A stretch of 64,000 nucleotides of DNA from JBOGCH01 sp051656645 (GCA_051656645.1 JBOGCH010000035.1:1-64000), one strand, 5' to 3'. Counted from the stretch's first letter, positions 38,315 through 47,925 are shown. Numbers and translations: made by a program. Notes: a model not told the origin generated them from the letters alone.

Positions 38315-40159
38315 ATGGATAAAAATACACTTACAGGATTGGTGTTGATATTCCTTATTTTGATTGGTTTCTCGTATTTTACGCGTCCAAGCCAAGAGGA
38401 ATTAAGCGCCATCCGCGCTAAGCAGGATTCGGTTGCTAAAGTTGAGGCTGCACGTATGGAGCAGGCTAAAGAACTTAGCGCAGAGGATTTTGCTGCTGCC
38501 GAAGAAGGAACTATCGAGAGCAGCACCTTGTTTAAACAAGATAGTCTTACAGATCGTGTTATCACTTTACAAAATAATTTGATTAAAGTGGATCTTAGCA
38601 CTAAAGGAGGACGCATTGTTTCGGTAAATTTGAAAGAGTATCAAACTGCCGATTCTATGCCTTTAAATTTATGGCTACCTAAAAAGAGTACGTTTGGATT
38701 AAGCTTCTTTGCACAACGTAAAGAGTATTTCACGCAACGTATGCTTTTTGTTCCAAGTACAACACAGTCTGTTTTAGATGCTGCGACAGGTGCTCAAAAG
38801 CTTACAATGAAGTTAATGGTTAACGAAAATAGTTATATTGCTTATAACTATACGTTACAGCCAAATAGCTATGCTGTGGACTTTGATATTGAGGTACGCA
38901 ACATGGAGAACTATTTAGACATGAACACGTCTGTACTTAATTTAACTTGGGGTGTAGACATGCCGCAATTAGAGAAAAGTAAGGATTTTGAGAACCGCTA
39001 TACAGGTGTGTACTACAAATTCTACAATGACAATGTTGACAACATGTCAATGACTTCAAACGAAGAGGAAAGCCTAAAAACATCGGTAGAGTGGATTGCA
39101 TTTAAACAACAATTCTTCTCATCTGTACTTATCTCAAAACAACCTATTAGCGGCGTTATTGTAAACTCGGCTAAGAACGACAATCCGGGCTACTTAAAAA
39201 CTGTTAGTGCGCAAATGCCATTACAGTACACCGGACAAAGTTTTGAAAAGTACGACATGGAGTTCTTCTTTGGTCCTAATGCCTACTCTATTCTTAAAGA
39301 ATATGGCGGCGACATTCAACTTACTGAGTTGATTAACTTGGGATGGAAGTGGATTTCATGGTTCAATAAGTATTTTGTAATTCCAATCTTTGACTTCCTT
39401 GCAACACGTACTACATTAAACTTTGGTATCATCATTTTAATACTAACGCTTATTGTTAAGATTATTCTTTTCCCTCTTACATTTAAGAGCTATAAGAGTC
39501 AAGCACGTATGCGTGTATTGAAACCTCAGATTGATGAGATTAATCAAAAATACCCTTCTGATCGCGCGCTAGAGCGTCAGCAAGCTACAATGGAACTTTA
39601 CAAAAAAGCCGGTGTTAACCCTATGGGAGGTTGTTTACCTATGTTGATACAGATGCCTATTCTTATTGCTCTGTTCTACTTCTTCCCTAGTGCTATTGAG
39701 CTACGCCAGGAAAGTTTCCTATGGGCAAAGGATTTAGCATCGTATGACAGTATTGCAACATTACCGTTCACTATTCCATTCTATGGTAATCACGTTTCGT
39801 TGTTCTGTTTATTAATGACTATTGTAAACATTGTTTACATGAAAATGAACAGCAAAAACCAACCGCAAAATGACCAAATGAAAGGTATGCAGTCAATGAT
39901 GTATATCATGCCTGTGATGTTCCTATTTATCTTTAATAACTACTCAGCAGCATTAAGTTACTACTACTTCATTGCTACATTAATCACTATTGTACAAACA
40001 TGGTTGATTCAACGCTCGGTAGACGACCAAAAGATTTTACAAGAAATTGAGTTAGCTAAAACTCGTCCGGTTAAAAAATCAGGATGGCAAAAACGTTTAG
40101 AGGATGCACAACGCATGCAACAACAACGTTTAAATGACCAGAAAAAGAAGAAAAAATAA
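38315..40159 (+). CDS. yidC: membrane protein insertase YidC
   Basis: Inserts and folds inner-membrane proteins. 614 residues: an N-terminal transmembrane anchor (about 6-22), a large periplasmic beta-domain (about 60-345), then the conserved C-terminal five-helix core (about 355-575; NFGIIILILTLIVKIILFPL, KPQIDEINQKY, GGCLPMLIQMPILIALFYFF) and a basic cytoplasmic tail rich in Lys/Gln. The pyrG-yidC order is common in Bacteroidetes. Terminated at 40179-40212. Confidence 0.97.
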   Translation: MDKNTLTGLVLIFLILIGFSYFTRPSQEELSAIRAKQDSVAKVEAARMEQAKELSAEDFAAAEEGTIESSTLFKQDSLTDRVITLQNNLIKVDLSTKGGRIVSVNLKEYQTADSMPLNLWLPKKSTFGLSFFAQRKEYFTQRMLFVPSTTQSVLDAATGAQKLTMKLMVNENSYIAYNYTLQPNSYAVDFDIEVRNMENYLDMNTSVLNLTWGVDMPQLEKSKDFENRYTGVYYKFYNDNVDNMSMTSNEEESLKTSVEWIAFKQQFFSSVLISKQPISGVIVNSAKNDNPGYLKTVSAQMPLQYTGQSFEKYDMEFFFGPNAYSILKEYGGDIQLTELINLGWKWISWFNKYFVIPIFDFLATRTTLNFGIIILILTLIVKIILFPLTFKSYKSQARMRVLKPQIDEINQKYPSDRALERQQATMELYKKAGVNPMGGCLPMLIQMPILIALFYFFPSAIELRQESFLWAKDLASYDSIATLPFTIPFYGNHVSLFCLLMTIVNIVYMKMNSKNQPQNDQMKGMQSMMYIMPVMFLFIFNNYSAALSYYYFIATLITIVQTWLIQRSVDDQKILQEIELAKTRPVKKSGWQKRLEDAQRMQQQRLNDQKKKKK

Positions 40160-40178
40160 TCGGAAAACACACGATATG

Positions 40179-40212
40179 AAAATAGAGGAACTTTTACAAG
40201 TTCCTCTATTTT
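40179..40212 (+). terminator. terminator after yidC
   Basis: AAAATAGAGGAACTT (40179-40193) pairs perfectly with AAGTTCCTCTATTTT (40198-40212), 15 bp with loop TTAC and a following T run. Confidence 0.9.
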
Positions 40213-40225
40213 TTTGTTATTTATG

Positions 40226-40255
40226 TTTGCATATATTTGTTTTATTTTACATTTG
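40226..40255 (+). promoter_or_regulatory. promoter of the DUF2059 gene
   Basis: TTTG (40226-40229), 18-base spacer, TACATTTG (40248-40255): a near-ideal Bacteroidetes promoter, 27 bases before the ATG at 40283. Confidence 0.75.
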
Positions 40256-40282
40256 TACTATTAATTACTAAACCAAATAAAT

Positions 40283-40741
40283 ATGAAAAAACTAATTATT
40301 CTACTATGCATGATGTTCATTACTTCTCAAATCACGTTTGCACAAACGACGAATGAAAAGTATGTGAAGACATTTGAACAGTTCATGGAGGCTAGTGGCG
40401 GATTCCAAGCATTTAAGCAAGTGGCAGATGCCATGCTAAAAAATATGTATCAAGCGATGCCTCAAATACCCGAGGATGTACGTAATGTTCTTTCTGAGCA
40501 AATGAATAAGGAACTTTACGACACTATTATTAAGGGAATGGCTCCGTTATACCAAAAACATATGAGTATTAAAGATTTAAACGCATGTATTAAGTTTTAC
40601 CAAACACCTACCGGCAAAAAGCTGGTTGAGACTTCGCCTAAGATAATGCAGGAATTTATGACTACTAATATCACTTGGGTACAAGAGCTTCAACAACGCG
40701 TAATAAAAGTACTTGAAGAGAAAGGCTACGGCAAAAACTAA
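40283..40741 (+). CDS. exported DUF2059 protein
   Basis: 152 residues with a signal peptide (about 1-20, ending TFAQ). The mature part is helical and carries the DUF2059 signature segment LNACIKFYQTPTGKKLVETSPKIM split around a Y-x-T-P-x-G-K core (YQTPTGKK, about 111-118). Periplasmic, function unknown. Single gene with its own promoter; it shares a bidirectional terminator with tex. Confidence 0.88.
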   Translation: MKKLIILLCMMFITSQITFAQTTNEKYVKTFEQFMEASGGFQAFKQVADAMLKNMYQAMPQIPEDVRNVLSEQMNKELYDTIIKGMAPLYQKHMSIKDLNACIKFYQTPTGKKLVETSPKIMQEFMTTNITWVQELQQRVIKVLEEKGYGKN

Positions 40742-40759
40742 TGTCCCATGTACAAAATA

Positions 40760-40798
40760 AATAGCTCCCCGCTTAGTTCTATAACGCGGGGAGCTATT
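40760..40798. terminator. bidirectional terminator between the DUF2059 gene and tex
   Basis: AATAGCTCCCCGC (40760-40772) pairs with GCGGGGAGCTATT (40786-40798), a 13-bp GC-rich stem between two convergent genes. Confidence 0.85.
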
Positions 40799-40819
40799 CT
40801 GTTTATATTATAAAGCAAA

Positions 40820-42955
40820 CTATTGTTCTACGCCTATTAGCGAAAGTCCTATACGTTTACGTTCCTTATCGACAGAAACAACTTTCACCATTAAATGCTG
40901 ATGTAGTGCCACCACATCAGACGGATTACTAATAAAACGTTCGGCCATTTGCGAAACATGCAACAGTCCGCCTTGCTTGATACCTATATCCACAAAAGCG
41001 CCAAAGTTTGTCATATTGTTCACTACTCCCGGCACTATCATGCCCTCTTTAACATCGTCAATAGTGCGTAAGCGCTCATCAAAAGCGAGTACTGCAATTG
41101 CTTTACGTGGGTCACGGTTAGGTTTGCGCAGCTCATCAATTATATCCTTAAGAGTAATTTCGCCACACTGAGGCGTTATGTATTTGTCAATAACAATTTG
41201 GTTACATAGGGACTCATTCCCAATTAACTCTTTTACATTTACGCCCAAATCCTTAGCCATTCGCTCTACAATAGGATAACTCTCCGGGTGTACTGCCGAA
41301 TTATCAAGCGGGTTATTTCCCCCATCAATACGTAGGAAACCGGCACACTGCTCATAGCTTTTAGGCCCCATTCGTTTCACCTTAAGCAACTCTTTTCTGC
41401 TTTTAAACGGACCATTCTCTCGTATATGCTCTTCAATGTTCTGCGCCAATGTCATTCCAACACCCGATATGTGGCTCAACAGATACCTACCGGCATAGTT
41501 TACATTTACTCCCACACGGTTCACACAACTCTCTACAACACGCTCCAAAGCATCCTTTAGTCTGTTCTGGTCCACGTCATGCTGATACTGACCAACACCT
41601 ATAGACTTTGGATCAATCTTTACCAACTCCGCCAACGGATCCATTAAGCGGCGTCCTATACTCACGGCGCCACGCACCGTAACGTCGTACTCAGGAAATT
41701 CCTCTCGTGCAATCTTAGATGCCGAATATACCGAAGCACCGGCCTCATTCACCACAAAAACATCTATATCCTTATAGAAATGTGCATTCTTTACCAAATT
41801 CTCTGTCTCGCGGCTGGCAGTACCATTTCCTATAGCAATTGCATCTATTTTATAACTCTCTACCAATTGCATAAGCTTTGAGCTAGCTTTTGCAGTCTCC
41901 TTTTGCGGTGCATGGGGATATATAGTAGCATTATGCAACAAATTTCCCGTTTCATCCAAACACACCACTTTACAACCGGTTCTAAATCCCGGATCAATGG
42001 CCAATATACGTTTATTTCCCAACGGAGCAGCCAATAGTAACTGTTCCAAATTGTCCGTAAATACTTTTATCGCCTGTGTGTCCGCTTTTTCCTTAGCAGT
42101 ACCAAACTGCTCAGTCTCAATAGCCGGAAACAATAATCGTTTATATCCGTCAGCAACTGCCGCTTTTATTTGCTTTGCAGATGGTGTTGAACCTTTAACA
42201 AATATTCGATCCAAACTCTCCACAATAACCTCATCATCGGCCACAAGACTAACACGTAAGAAACCCTCGTTTTCTCCACGTTTTAAAGCGAGTAATCGGT
42301 GCGAAGGCGTTTTGCGTAGTGGTTCCCTGAAATCAAAATAATCAGTAAACTTCTCCCCTTCGCTCTCTTTGCCTTTCACTACTTTACTTACAACATCAAT
42401 GTCTCGATCCGTAATTTGACGCACACGGTTACGCGCCACCTCACTCTCATTTACCCACTCGGCAATAATATCACGCGCCCCTTGCAAAGCCTCCTCAACG
42501 CTCTCAACATCGTCCGTAAGGAAAGCCTCCGCCAAATCTTCCGGCACCTCACGTCCCTGTTTCATAATCCGGGCAGCAAGTGGCTCAAGCCCCTTCTCTC
42601 TCGCTTTGGTAGCTCTTGTTTGGCGCTTTGGTTTATAAGGGAGATAAATATCCTCCAATCTGCGTAGCGTAGTACACTCTGTAATCTCTTTTTGCAATTT
42701 GTCGGTCAAAACACCTTGCTGTTCAATACTGTCCAAAACCGTTTTCTTACGGGCCTCAAGCTCCTTATACTCTTTGTACAAATCCAGCATCTCTCCCACT
42801 TTCACCTCGTCCATGGCGCCCGTCATCTCTTTACGGTAACGAGCAATGAACGGAATTGTGGCTCCCTCATCAAACAGTTTTATTAAATTGGATATATAAT
42901 TGCTACGCGCACCGGAAATACCCGCCATGTAGCTTATTGCATCTAAATAGGCCAT
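40820..42955 (-). CDS. tex: Tex family RNA-binding transcription accessory protein
   Basis: 711 residues. Order: N-terminal Tex helical region (about 1-170), a YqgF/RNase H-like domain (about 310-440, ILAIDPGFRTGCKVVCLD), helix-hairpin-helix repeats (about 470-560, with ISGVGMTLAQNIEEHI), and a C-terminal S1 RNA-binding domain (about 630-705, NNMTNFGAFVDIGIKQGG). Binds nucleic acid and affects transcription; essential details are unknown in this phylum. The frame extends to 43006, but the extension overlaps a TATCTTTA promoter box at 42982-42989, so MAYLDAISYM at 42955 is chosen. Confidence 0.93.
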   Translation of the reverse strand: MAYLDAISYMAGISGARSNYISNLIKLFDEGATIPFIARYRKEMTGAMDEVKVGEMLDLYKEYKELEARKKTVLDSIEQQGVLTDKLQKEITECTTLRRLEDIYLPYKPKRQTRATKAREKGLEPLAARIMKQGREVPEDLAEAFLTDDVESVEEALQGARDIIAEWVNESEVARNRVRQITDRDIDVVSKVVKGKESEGEKFTDYFDFREPLRKTPSHRLLALKRGENEGFLRVSLVADDEVIVESLDRIFVKGSTPSAKQIKAAVADGYKRLLFPAIETEQFGTAKEKADTQAIKVFTDNLEQLLLAAPLGNKRILAIDPGFRTGCKVVCLDETGNLLHNATIYPHAPQKETAKASSKLMQLVESYKIDAIAIGNGTASRETENLVKNAHFYKDIDVFVVNEAGASVYSASKIAREEFPEYDVTVRGAVSIGRRLMDPLAELVKIDPKSIGVGQYQHDVDQNRLKDALERVVESCVNRVGVNVNYAGRYLLSHISGVGMTLAQNIEEHIRENGPFKSRKELLKVKRMGPKSYEQCAGFLRIDGGNNPLDNSAVHPESYPIVERMAKDLGVNVKELIGNESLCNQIVIDKYITPQCGEITLKDIIDELRKPNRDPRKAIAVLAFDERLRTIDDVKEGMIVPGVVNNMTNFGAFVDIGIKQGGLLHVSQMAERFISNPSDVVALHQHLMVKVVSVDKERKRIGLSLIGVEQ

Positions 42956-42981
42956 GTTGTAATTATTAAATTCAAAGGTCA

Positions 42982-42989
42982 TAAAGATA
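42982..42989 (-). promoter_or_regulatory. tex promoter, -7 box
   Basis: TATCTTTA on the minus strand, one base from the TAnnTTTG consensus, about 27 bases before the chosen tex start. Confidence 0.45.
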
Positions 42990-43033
42990 CAATATTTAAA
43001 GTACATACACTATCCACATTTACCTACAAAAAA

Positions 43034-43064
43034 GCGGAGTGTCCAATTAAATCAGACACTCCGC
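43034..43064 (-). terminator. terminator after mutB
   Basis: GCGGAGTGTC (43034-43043) pairs with GACACTCCGC (43055-43064). On the minus strand a run of six T follows. It ends the mutA-mutB transcript, just before tex in the same direction. Confidence 0.85.
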
Positions 43065-43088
43065 ATATTATAAGTAAATTACCTTCTA

Positions 43089-45245
43089 TTACTTTTTAGC
43101 AAGTTCTAAAAGGATATCCATTACTTGAATAGCACTCTTAGATACTTTAGTACCCGGACCGAATACGGCGATAGCACCTGCATCAAACAAGAAGTCATAA
43201 TCCTGGTGAGGGATTACACCACCTACATATACAAGGATATCCTCGCGTCCAAGTTTCTTAAGCTCGGCAATAACAGCAGGAACTAATGTTTTGTGTCCCG
43301 CAGCAAGAGATGACACTCCAATAACGTGAACATCGTTCTCAACCGCTTGTTTCGCAGTCTCCTCCGGTGTTTGGAACAATGGTCCCATATCCACGTCAAA
43401 GCCCATATCTGCATAACCTGTTGCCACAACTTTAGCACCACGGTCGTGTCCATCCTGACCCATTTTAGCAATCATGATACGTGGACGACGTCCTGTCATT
43501 TCAGCAAATTCATTTGCCATTTCTTTAGCCTTTTGGAAATCTTCGTCCTCTCCGGCTACACTTGAATATACTCCGCTCACTGTTCTGATAACTGCTTTAT
43601 AACGTCCGCTTACTTTTTCGCATGCGTCAGAGATTTCACCAAGCGATGCTCTTAACTTAGCCGCTTCAACCGCTAACTCAAGTAAGTTACCTTCGCCTGT
43701 CTCAGCGCATTTAGTAATTGCTGCAAGAGCAGCTTCAACCGCAGCCTGATCACGGTTTGCACGTAAGTTATTTAAGCGTGCAATCTGCGCTTCGCGTACT
43801 GCTGTATTGTCTACTTCAAGAATATCAATAGGATCCTCTTTCTCTAAACGGTATTTGTTTGTACCAACAATAGTTTGTTCTCCACTGTCAATACGCGCTT
43901 GCGTACGTGCAGCAGCCTCTTCAATACGTAATTTAGGAAGTCCCGATTCGATAGCCGCAGCCATACCACCCAATTTTTCAATTTCTTGGATATGTCCCCA
44001 TGCTTTCTCTACCAACTCCTGAGTTAAGCTCTCAACATAGTAAGAACCTGCCCATGGATCAATAGCTTTACATACGGTTGTCTCATCTTGGATATAGATC
44101 TGTGTGTTACGAGCAATACGAGCCGAGAAATCTGTTGGTAACGCAATAGCCTCATCAAGCGCATTGGTATGTAAACTTTGAGTATGTCCCAAAGCCGCAC
44201 CCATAGCCTCAATACAAGTACGTCCAACGTTGTTAAACGGATCCTGCTCTGTAAGAGACCATCCCGATGTTTGAGAGTGCGTACGTAATGCAAGCGATTT
44301 AGGATTTTTAGGATTAAATTGTTTTACAATTTTAGCCCATAATAAACGTCCTGCACGCATTTTAGCAATCTCCATAAAATGGTTCATACCAATTGCCCAG
44401 AAGAACGATAAACGAGGCGCAAAAGCATCGATATCCATTCCTGCGTTAACTCCGGCACGTAGGTATTCTAAACCATCGGCAAGAGTATAAGCTAACTCAA
44501 TATCCGCTGTTGCTCCGGCTTCCTGCATGTGGTAACCTGAGATAGAGATAGAGTTGAACTTAGGCATATTTTTAGAAGTATATTCAAAAATATCCGCGAT
44601 AATCTTCATCGAGAATTTAGGTGGGTAGATATATGTGTTACGCACCATAAACTCTTTAAGGATATCATTTTGAATAGTACCCGATAACTGATCCAAAGTA
44701 GCTCCTTGCTCTAATCCCGCAACAATGTAGAATGCCAATACCGGAAGCACAGCACCATTCATTGTCATAGATACAGACATCTTATCCAATGGGATTTGAT
44801 CAAAAAGAATCTTCATGTCAAGGATTGAATCCACGGCAACACCCGCTTTACCTACGTCACCAATCACACGTGGGTGATCACTGTCATATCCACGGTGTGT
44901 AGCAAGGTCAAACGCTACCGATAAACCTTTCTGTCCTGCAGCAAGGTTACGACGATAAAACGCGTTAGACTCCTCAGCAGTAGAGAAACCTGCATACTGA
45001 CGGATAGTCCAAGGACGTAATGGGTACATCGCCGTGTAAGGACCACGTAAATAAGGAGGGATACCCGACACATAATTCAAGTGTTCCATTCCCTGTAAAT
45101 CGTCCTTCGTATAAACCGGTTTTACCGGGATTAACTCCGGAGTTTCCCAGTTTTTAGCAATACCATTTGCTTTTTCCCACTCGGCACCCGTTGCGGTTTG
45201 CTGAGCAGCAGCTTTAATATCTATATTTTTAAAATTTGGTTTCAT
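43089..45245 (-). CDS. mutB: methylmalonyl-CoA mutase, large (catalytic) subunit
   Basis: Adenosylcobalamin-dependent interconversion of succinyl-CoA and (R)-methylmalonyl-CoA, the entry to propionate in Bacteroidales fermentation. 718 residues: a TIM-barrel domain (about 60-450) with the substrate-contact segments YPLRPWTIRQYAGFSTAEE and SVAFDLATHRGYDSD, and a C-terminal B12-binding domain (about 590-718) with the DxHxxG cobalt-ligand motif in GQDGHDRGAKV. Starts 21 bases after the small-subunit gene. No cobalamin riboswitch was recognised upstream of the operon. Confidence 0.97.
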   Translation of the reverse strand: MKPNFKNIDIKAAAQQTATGAEWEKANGIAKNWETPELIPVKPVYTKDDLQGMEHLNYVSGIPPYLRGPYTAMYPLRPWTIRQYAGFSTAEESNAFYRRNLAAGQKGLSVAFDLATHRGYDSDHPRVIGDVGKAGVAVDSILDMKILFDQIPLDKMSVSMTMNGAVLPVLAFYIVAGLEQGATLDQLSGTIQNDILKEFMVRNTYIYPPKFSMKIIADIFEYTSKNMPKFNSISISGYHMQEAGATADIELAYTLADGLEYLRAGVNAGMDIDAFAPRLSFFWAIGMNHFMEIAKMRAGRLLWAKIVKQFNPKNPKSLALRTHSQTSGWSLTEQDPFNNVGRTCIEAMGAALGHTQSLHTNALDEAIALPTDFSARIARNTQIYIQDETTVCKAIDPWAGSYYVESLTQELVEKAWGHIQEIEKLGGMAAAIESGLPKLRIEEAAARTQARIDSGEQTIVGTNKYRLEKEDPIDILEVDNTAVREAQIARLNNLRANRDQAAVEAALAAITKCAETGEGNLLELAVEAAKLRASLGEISDACEKVSGRYKAVIRTVSGVYSSVAGEDEDFQKAKEMANEFAEMTGRRPRIMIAKMGQDGHDRGAKVVATGYADMGFDVDMGPLFQTPEETAKQAVENDVHVIGVSSLAAGHKTLVPAVIAELKKLGREDILVYVGGVIPHQDYDFLFDAGAIAVFGPGTKVSKSAIQVMDILLELAKK

Positions 45246-45266
45246 GTGAATCTGTTTTTAAACTTA

Positions 45267-47141
45267 TTACAACCCTAGCAACTGTTGGTAACGTTTCAAC
45301 TCTTCCAATACGTTGTTTTTAACGTGGACAAAGTTAGTGATACCATTCTCCTCCAACTCTGCACGGCATTCAGGATTTCCTGCCACCACAACTACAGCGC
45401 TATCGCCAAGTTGTTTGTAAATTTCGGGAGCAATAGTTGCATACTCATCATCGGCACTACAGATAACCACAATAGCCGCTTTATTCTCTTTACATGCTGC
45501 AATACCTTCCTCAACTGTTGCAAATCCGTTATTATCCTTTACGTCAAAACCGGCACAAGCAAAGAAGTTACAAGCAAACTGAGCACGCGCCTTACGCATT
45601 GCCAAGTTACCCATTGGGAACATATAAACCACCGGACGTCCGTGTTCAACACTGTAAGCATCCGTTTTTAAGCGCATAGCCTCAAAAGCTTGTGCACCGC
45701 GGTAAGGTTTAAGTGTTTCAAACTGAGCATCAGGAGCAGTCATATCCTCCGCATGTAATACACAGTCACACACTTTACTTGTAATAACCTCATTAAAGTT
45801 AGGGAACTGGTTAGTTCCAAGAAGATTTTCTCTACGTGTAGCAATATCCTTATCGCGCGCAGCAGCTGTTTCCTTAACGGCAGCCTGTACAAAACCTTTC
45901 TTAAACGCTTCAGCGTATCCGCCTTCCTCCTGCACTTGGATAAATAATTTCCATGCAGCCTCAGCAATATACTCTGTCAACTCCTCTATATAATAAGCAC
46001 CACCCGATGGGTCTACAATTTTACTAAAGTGCGACTCCTCCTTCAACAACAACTGTTGGTTACGTGCCACACGCTCTCCTATTTCCGAAGGATTGCAAGC
46101 AAAAATATAATCGTAAGAGTGTACTGTCATTGACTCAACACCACCAATAGCCGCACTCATAGCTTCTGTTTGAGTACGAAGCATGTTTACGTTTGGATCA
46201 TAAAGTGTTTTGTTCCATTGAGAAGTTTGTGCATGGATATGCATTTTGCAAACAGAGTCACATGCAGGCTCATAAGCCTTAACAATTTTACTCCACAAAT
46301 AACGCGCTGCACGGAACTTAGCAATTTCCATAAAGTATTTTGAACCTACTCCAAAATGGAAATACATACGTGGCGTAATGTCGTTAACTGACATACCGGC
46401 ATCAGTAAGCTTATCCAAATAATCAGCACCTTCGGCAAGCGCAAAAGCTAACTCTTGTACCACCGACGCTCCACTATTATTGAACACATACCCGCCAACT
46501 CCAATAGTTTTGAAGTTTTTAAACGCAGCTGTTTTATCGGCAACCTCTTTCACCGCAGCAAAAGGATTGTCACAACAAGTTTTTCCTTTTAATGTAAGTT
46601 GTGTTAACGGATCAATGTTAATGCTAGCAAAAATTTTATCTGCAGCATAACCACGCTCAGCAACTAGCGCTACAAACGCATCTACTAACGCTTTCTTTTT
46701 GCACTCAGCAACAAAGTTAATTTCAATACAATCTAGCTCAATACCTTTTAATAAAGCAGCTAATTGTTCCTTTGTAACTTCTGTACAACCTGTAAATACA
46801 AAACCAAGTGAATTTACACCACGATTTAAAATTTCTAACGCTTTAGCATTAGCTTTCTCTATATCCTCTACAACAATGTCCTGACGCACATACCAATCGT
46901 TACTCTCTTTGTTATTCCCACGAACATAGGGAAATTCGCCCGGAAACGATTCCAAATTGCGTAATCCCTCCATGTCTTCCAATCGGTACATTGGTTGTAC
47001 ACTGAAACCTTCGTTGGTTTTCCACACAAGCTTTTTGTTAAAGTCCGCACCTTTAAGGTCGGCTGTAACTTTTTCCATCCATTCTTGCATTGTGTTTGGA
47101 GCAAACTCGGAGAAAAGCTTGTTTTTCATTTGTTCTGCCAT
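45267..47141 (-). CDS. mutA: methylmalonyl-CoA mutase, small subunit
   Basis: 624 residues, homologous to the large subunit: a TIM-barrel-like domain (about 20-440) and a Rossmann B12-like domain (about 480-624). The DxHxxG cobalt-ligand motif is absent (the region reads PMGNLAMRKARAQ), as expected for the non-catalytic partner. The two subunits form the alpha-beta enzyme. The frame is open to 47186; MAEQMKNKLFSEF at 47141 matches the usual start, and a TAAATTTG promoter box at 47184-47191 overlaps the upstream extension. Confidence 0.96.
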   Translation of the reverse strand: MAEQMKNKLFSEFAPNTMQEWMEKVTADLKGADFNKKLVWKTNEGFSVQPMYRLEDMEGLRNLESFPGEFPYVRGNNKESNDWYVRQDIVVEDIEKANAKALEILNRGVNSLGFVFTGCTEVTKEQLAALLKGIELDCIEINFVAECKKKALVDAFVALVAERGYAADKIFASINIDPLTQLTLKGKTCCDNPFAAVKEVADKTAAFKNFKTIGVGGYVFNNSGASVVQELAFALAEGADYLDKLTDAGMSVNDITPRMYFHFGVGSKYFMEIAKFRAARYLWSKIVKAYEPACDSVCKMHIHAQTSQWNKTLYDPNVNMLRTQTEAMSAAIGGVESMTVHSYDYIFACNPSEIGERVARNQQLLLKEESHFSKIVDPSGGAYYIEELTEYIAEAAWKLFIQVQEEGGYAEAFKKGFVQAAVKETAAARDKDIATRRENLLGTNQFPNFNEVITSKVCDCVLHAEDMTAPDAQFETLKPYRGAQAFEAMRLKTDAYSVEHGRPVVYMFPMGNLAMRKARAQFACNFFACAGFDVKDNNGFATVEEGIAACKENKAAIVVICSADDEYATIAPEIYKQLGDSAVVVVAGNPECRAELEENGITNFVHVKNNVLEELKRYQQLLGL

Positions 47142-47183
47142 AACTAATATATTTAATTGTAACCTTTTATTAGTAAAAACGAA

Positions 47184-47191
47184 CAAATTTA
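47184..47191 (-). promoter_or_regulatory. mutAB promoter, -7 box
   Basis: TAAATTTG on the minus strand fits TAnnTTTG, about 43 bases before the mutA ATG. A TTTG lies 23 bases further upstream (47215-47218), slightly long for a -33 element. Confidence 0.55.
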
Positions 47192-47218
47192 AGCCTTTAA
47201 AGCAATTATAAAAACAAA

Positions 47219-47537
47219 TTCGTTTATATTTTTATTAAATTATAATAGTTTTAACTAAGTACCTCTTACTGTCTAATACATAGACATATCGCTGCAATAT
47301 TTATTAGCACAACCCAACCAAAGCAAAAACACAAAGCGAAGGATTATCCTATAAACAGCGAGATTATATACATTTTTTCACACTACGAAATCGTCTAATA
47401 TCCAAACCACACCACATGCCTCAACATCTGGAATACAAATACTCACATCTGTATCCATCACCACATGTCATCATCATTTTCCACTTTACATGCAAAAAAC
47501 ACCTCATTTCCGTCCCAACCGCTCTACAACCTCTCTA
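47219..47537. other. intergenic stretch between the mutAB promoter and repeat copy 4, no gene seen
   Basis: About 320 AT-rich bases. I found no tRNA and no convincing ORF; the last 40 bases are C/T-rich (CCGTCCCAACCGCTCTAC) and lead into the repeat array, as at the copy near 34427. Confidence 0.45.
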
Positions 47538-47643
47538 GGTTTCATTCAGGTTTCATTCAGCTTTCATTCAGGTTTCATTCAGGTTTGACCCCCTAAACCT
47601 GAATGAAACCCGTATCATACCTGAATGAAACCACAATGAAACT
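47538..47643 (+). repeat. 11-bp inverted-array repeat, complete ATTCA-type copy
   Basis: Four units (GGTTTCATTCA twice, GCTTTCATTCA, GGTTTCATTCA; 47538-47581) are followed by an 18-bp centre GGTTT-GACCCCCT-AAACC (47582-47599) and four inverted units (TGAATGAAACC, the divergent CGTATCATACC, TGAATGAAACC, ACAATGAAACT; 47600-47643). Total 106 bp, same length and order as the copy at 34427. The divergent second inverted unit is shared between the two copies, so they descend from one ancestor and did not expand independently. Located between divergent mutAB and the tRNA-Asp array. Confidence 0.93.
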
Positions 47644-47768
47644 ACAACAATCCTACATGAATGTACAAACCGTATTTTTTTTGCAACTTTTTTATCATTT
47701 AGTCCACTTTGGTTATCAATCACTTACAGCGAAACAATGAAAAAAGTAGTAAAAAAAGCTCCAAAAGT

Positions 47769-47799
47769 TTTGCAGGTCTGAAAAAATCATCTACATTTG
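47769..47799 (+). promoter_or_regulatory. tRNA-Asp operon promoter
   Basis: TTTG (47769-47772), 19-base spacer, TACATTTG (47792-47799): a full match to the Bacteroidetes promoter consensus, about 50 bases before the first tRNA. Confidence 0.85.
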
Positions 47800-47848
47800 C
47801 AATCGCAAAAGGGTAGCAAGAGTGCTTCACTAAAAAGCAAAAAGAATT

Positions 47849-47925
47849 GGTTTGGTAGTTCAGTTGGTTAGAATACATGCCTGTCACGCATGGGGTCGCG
47901 GGTTCGAGTCCCGTCCAGACCGCCA
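47849..47925 (+). tRNA. tRNA-Asp (GTC), copy 1 of 3
   Basis: 77 bases with encoded CCA. Acceptor stem GGTTTGG/CCAGACC (one G-T pair), D-arm GTTCAGTTGGTTAGAAT, anticodon loop CTGTCAC with anticodon GTC, T-loop GTTCGAGTC. Confidence 0.97.

Noticed and set aside
47142..47537. Cobalamin riboswitch controlling mutAB
   Set aside because: No B12-box sequence was found in the leader on the minus strand.
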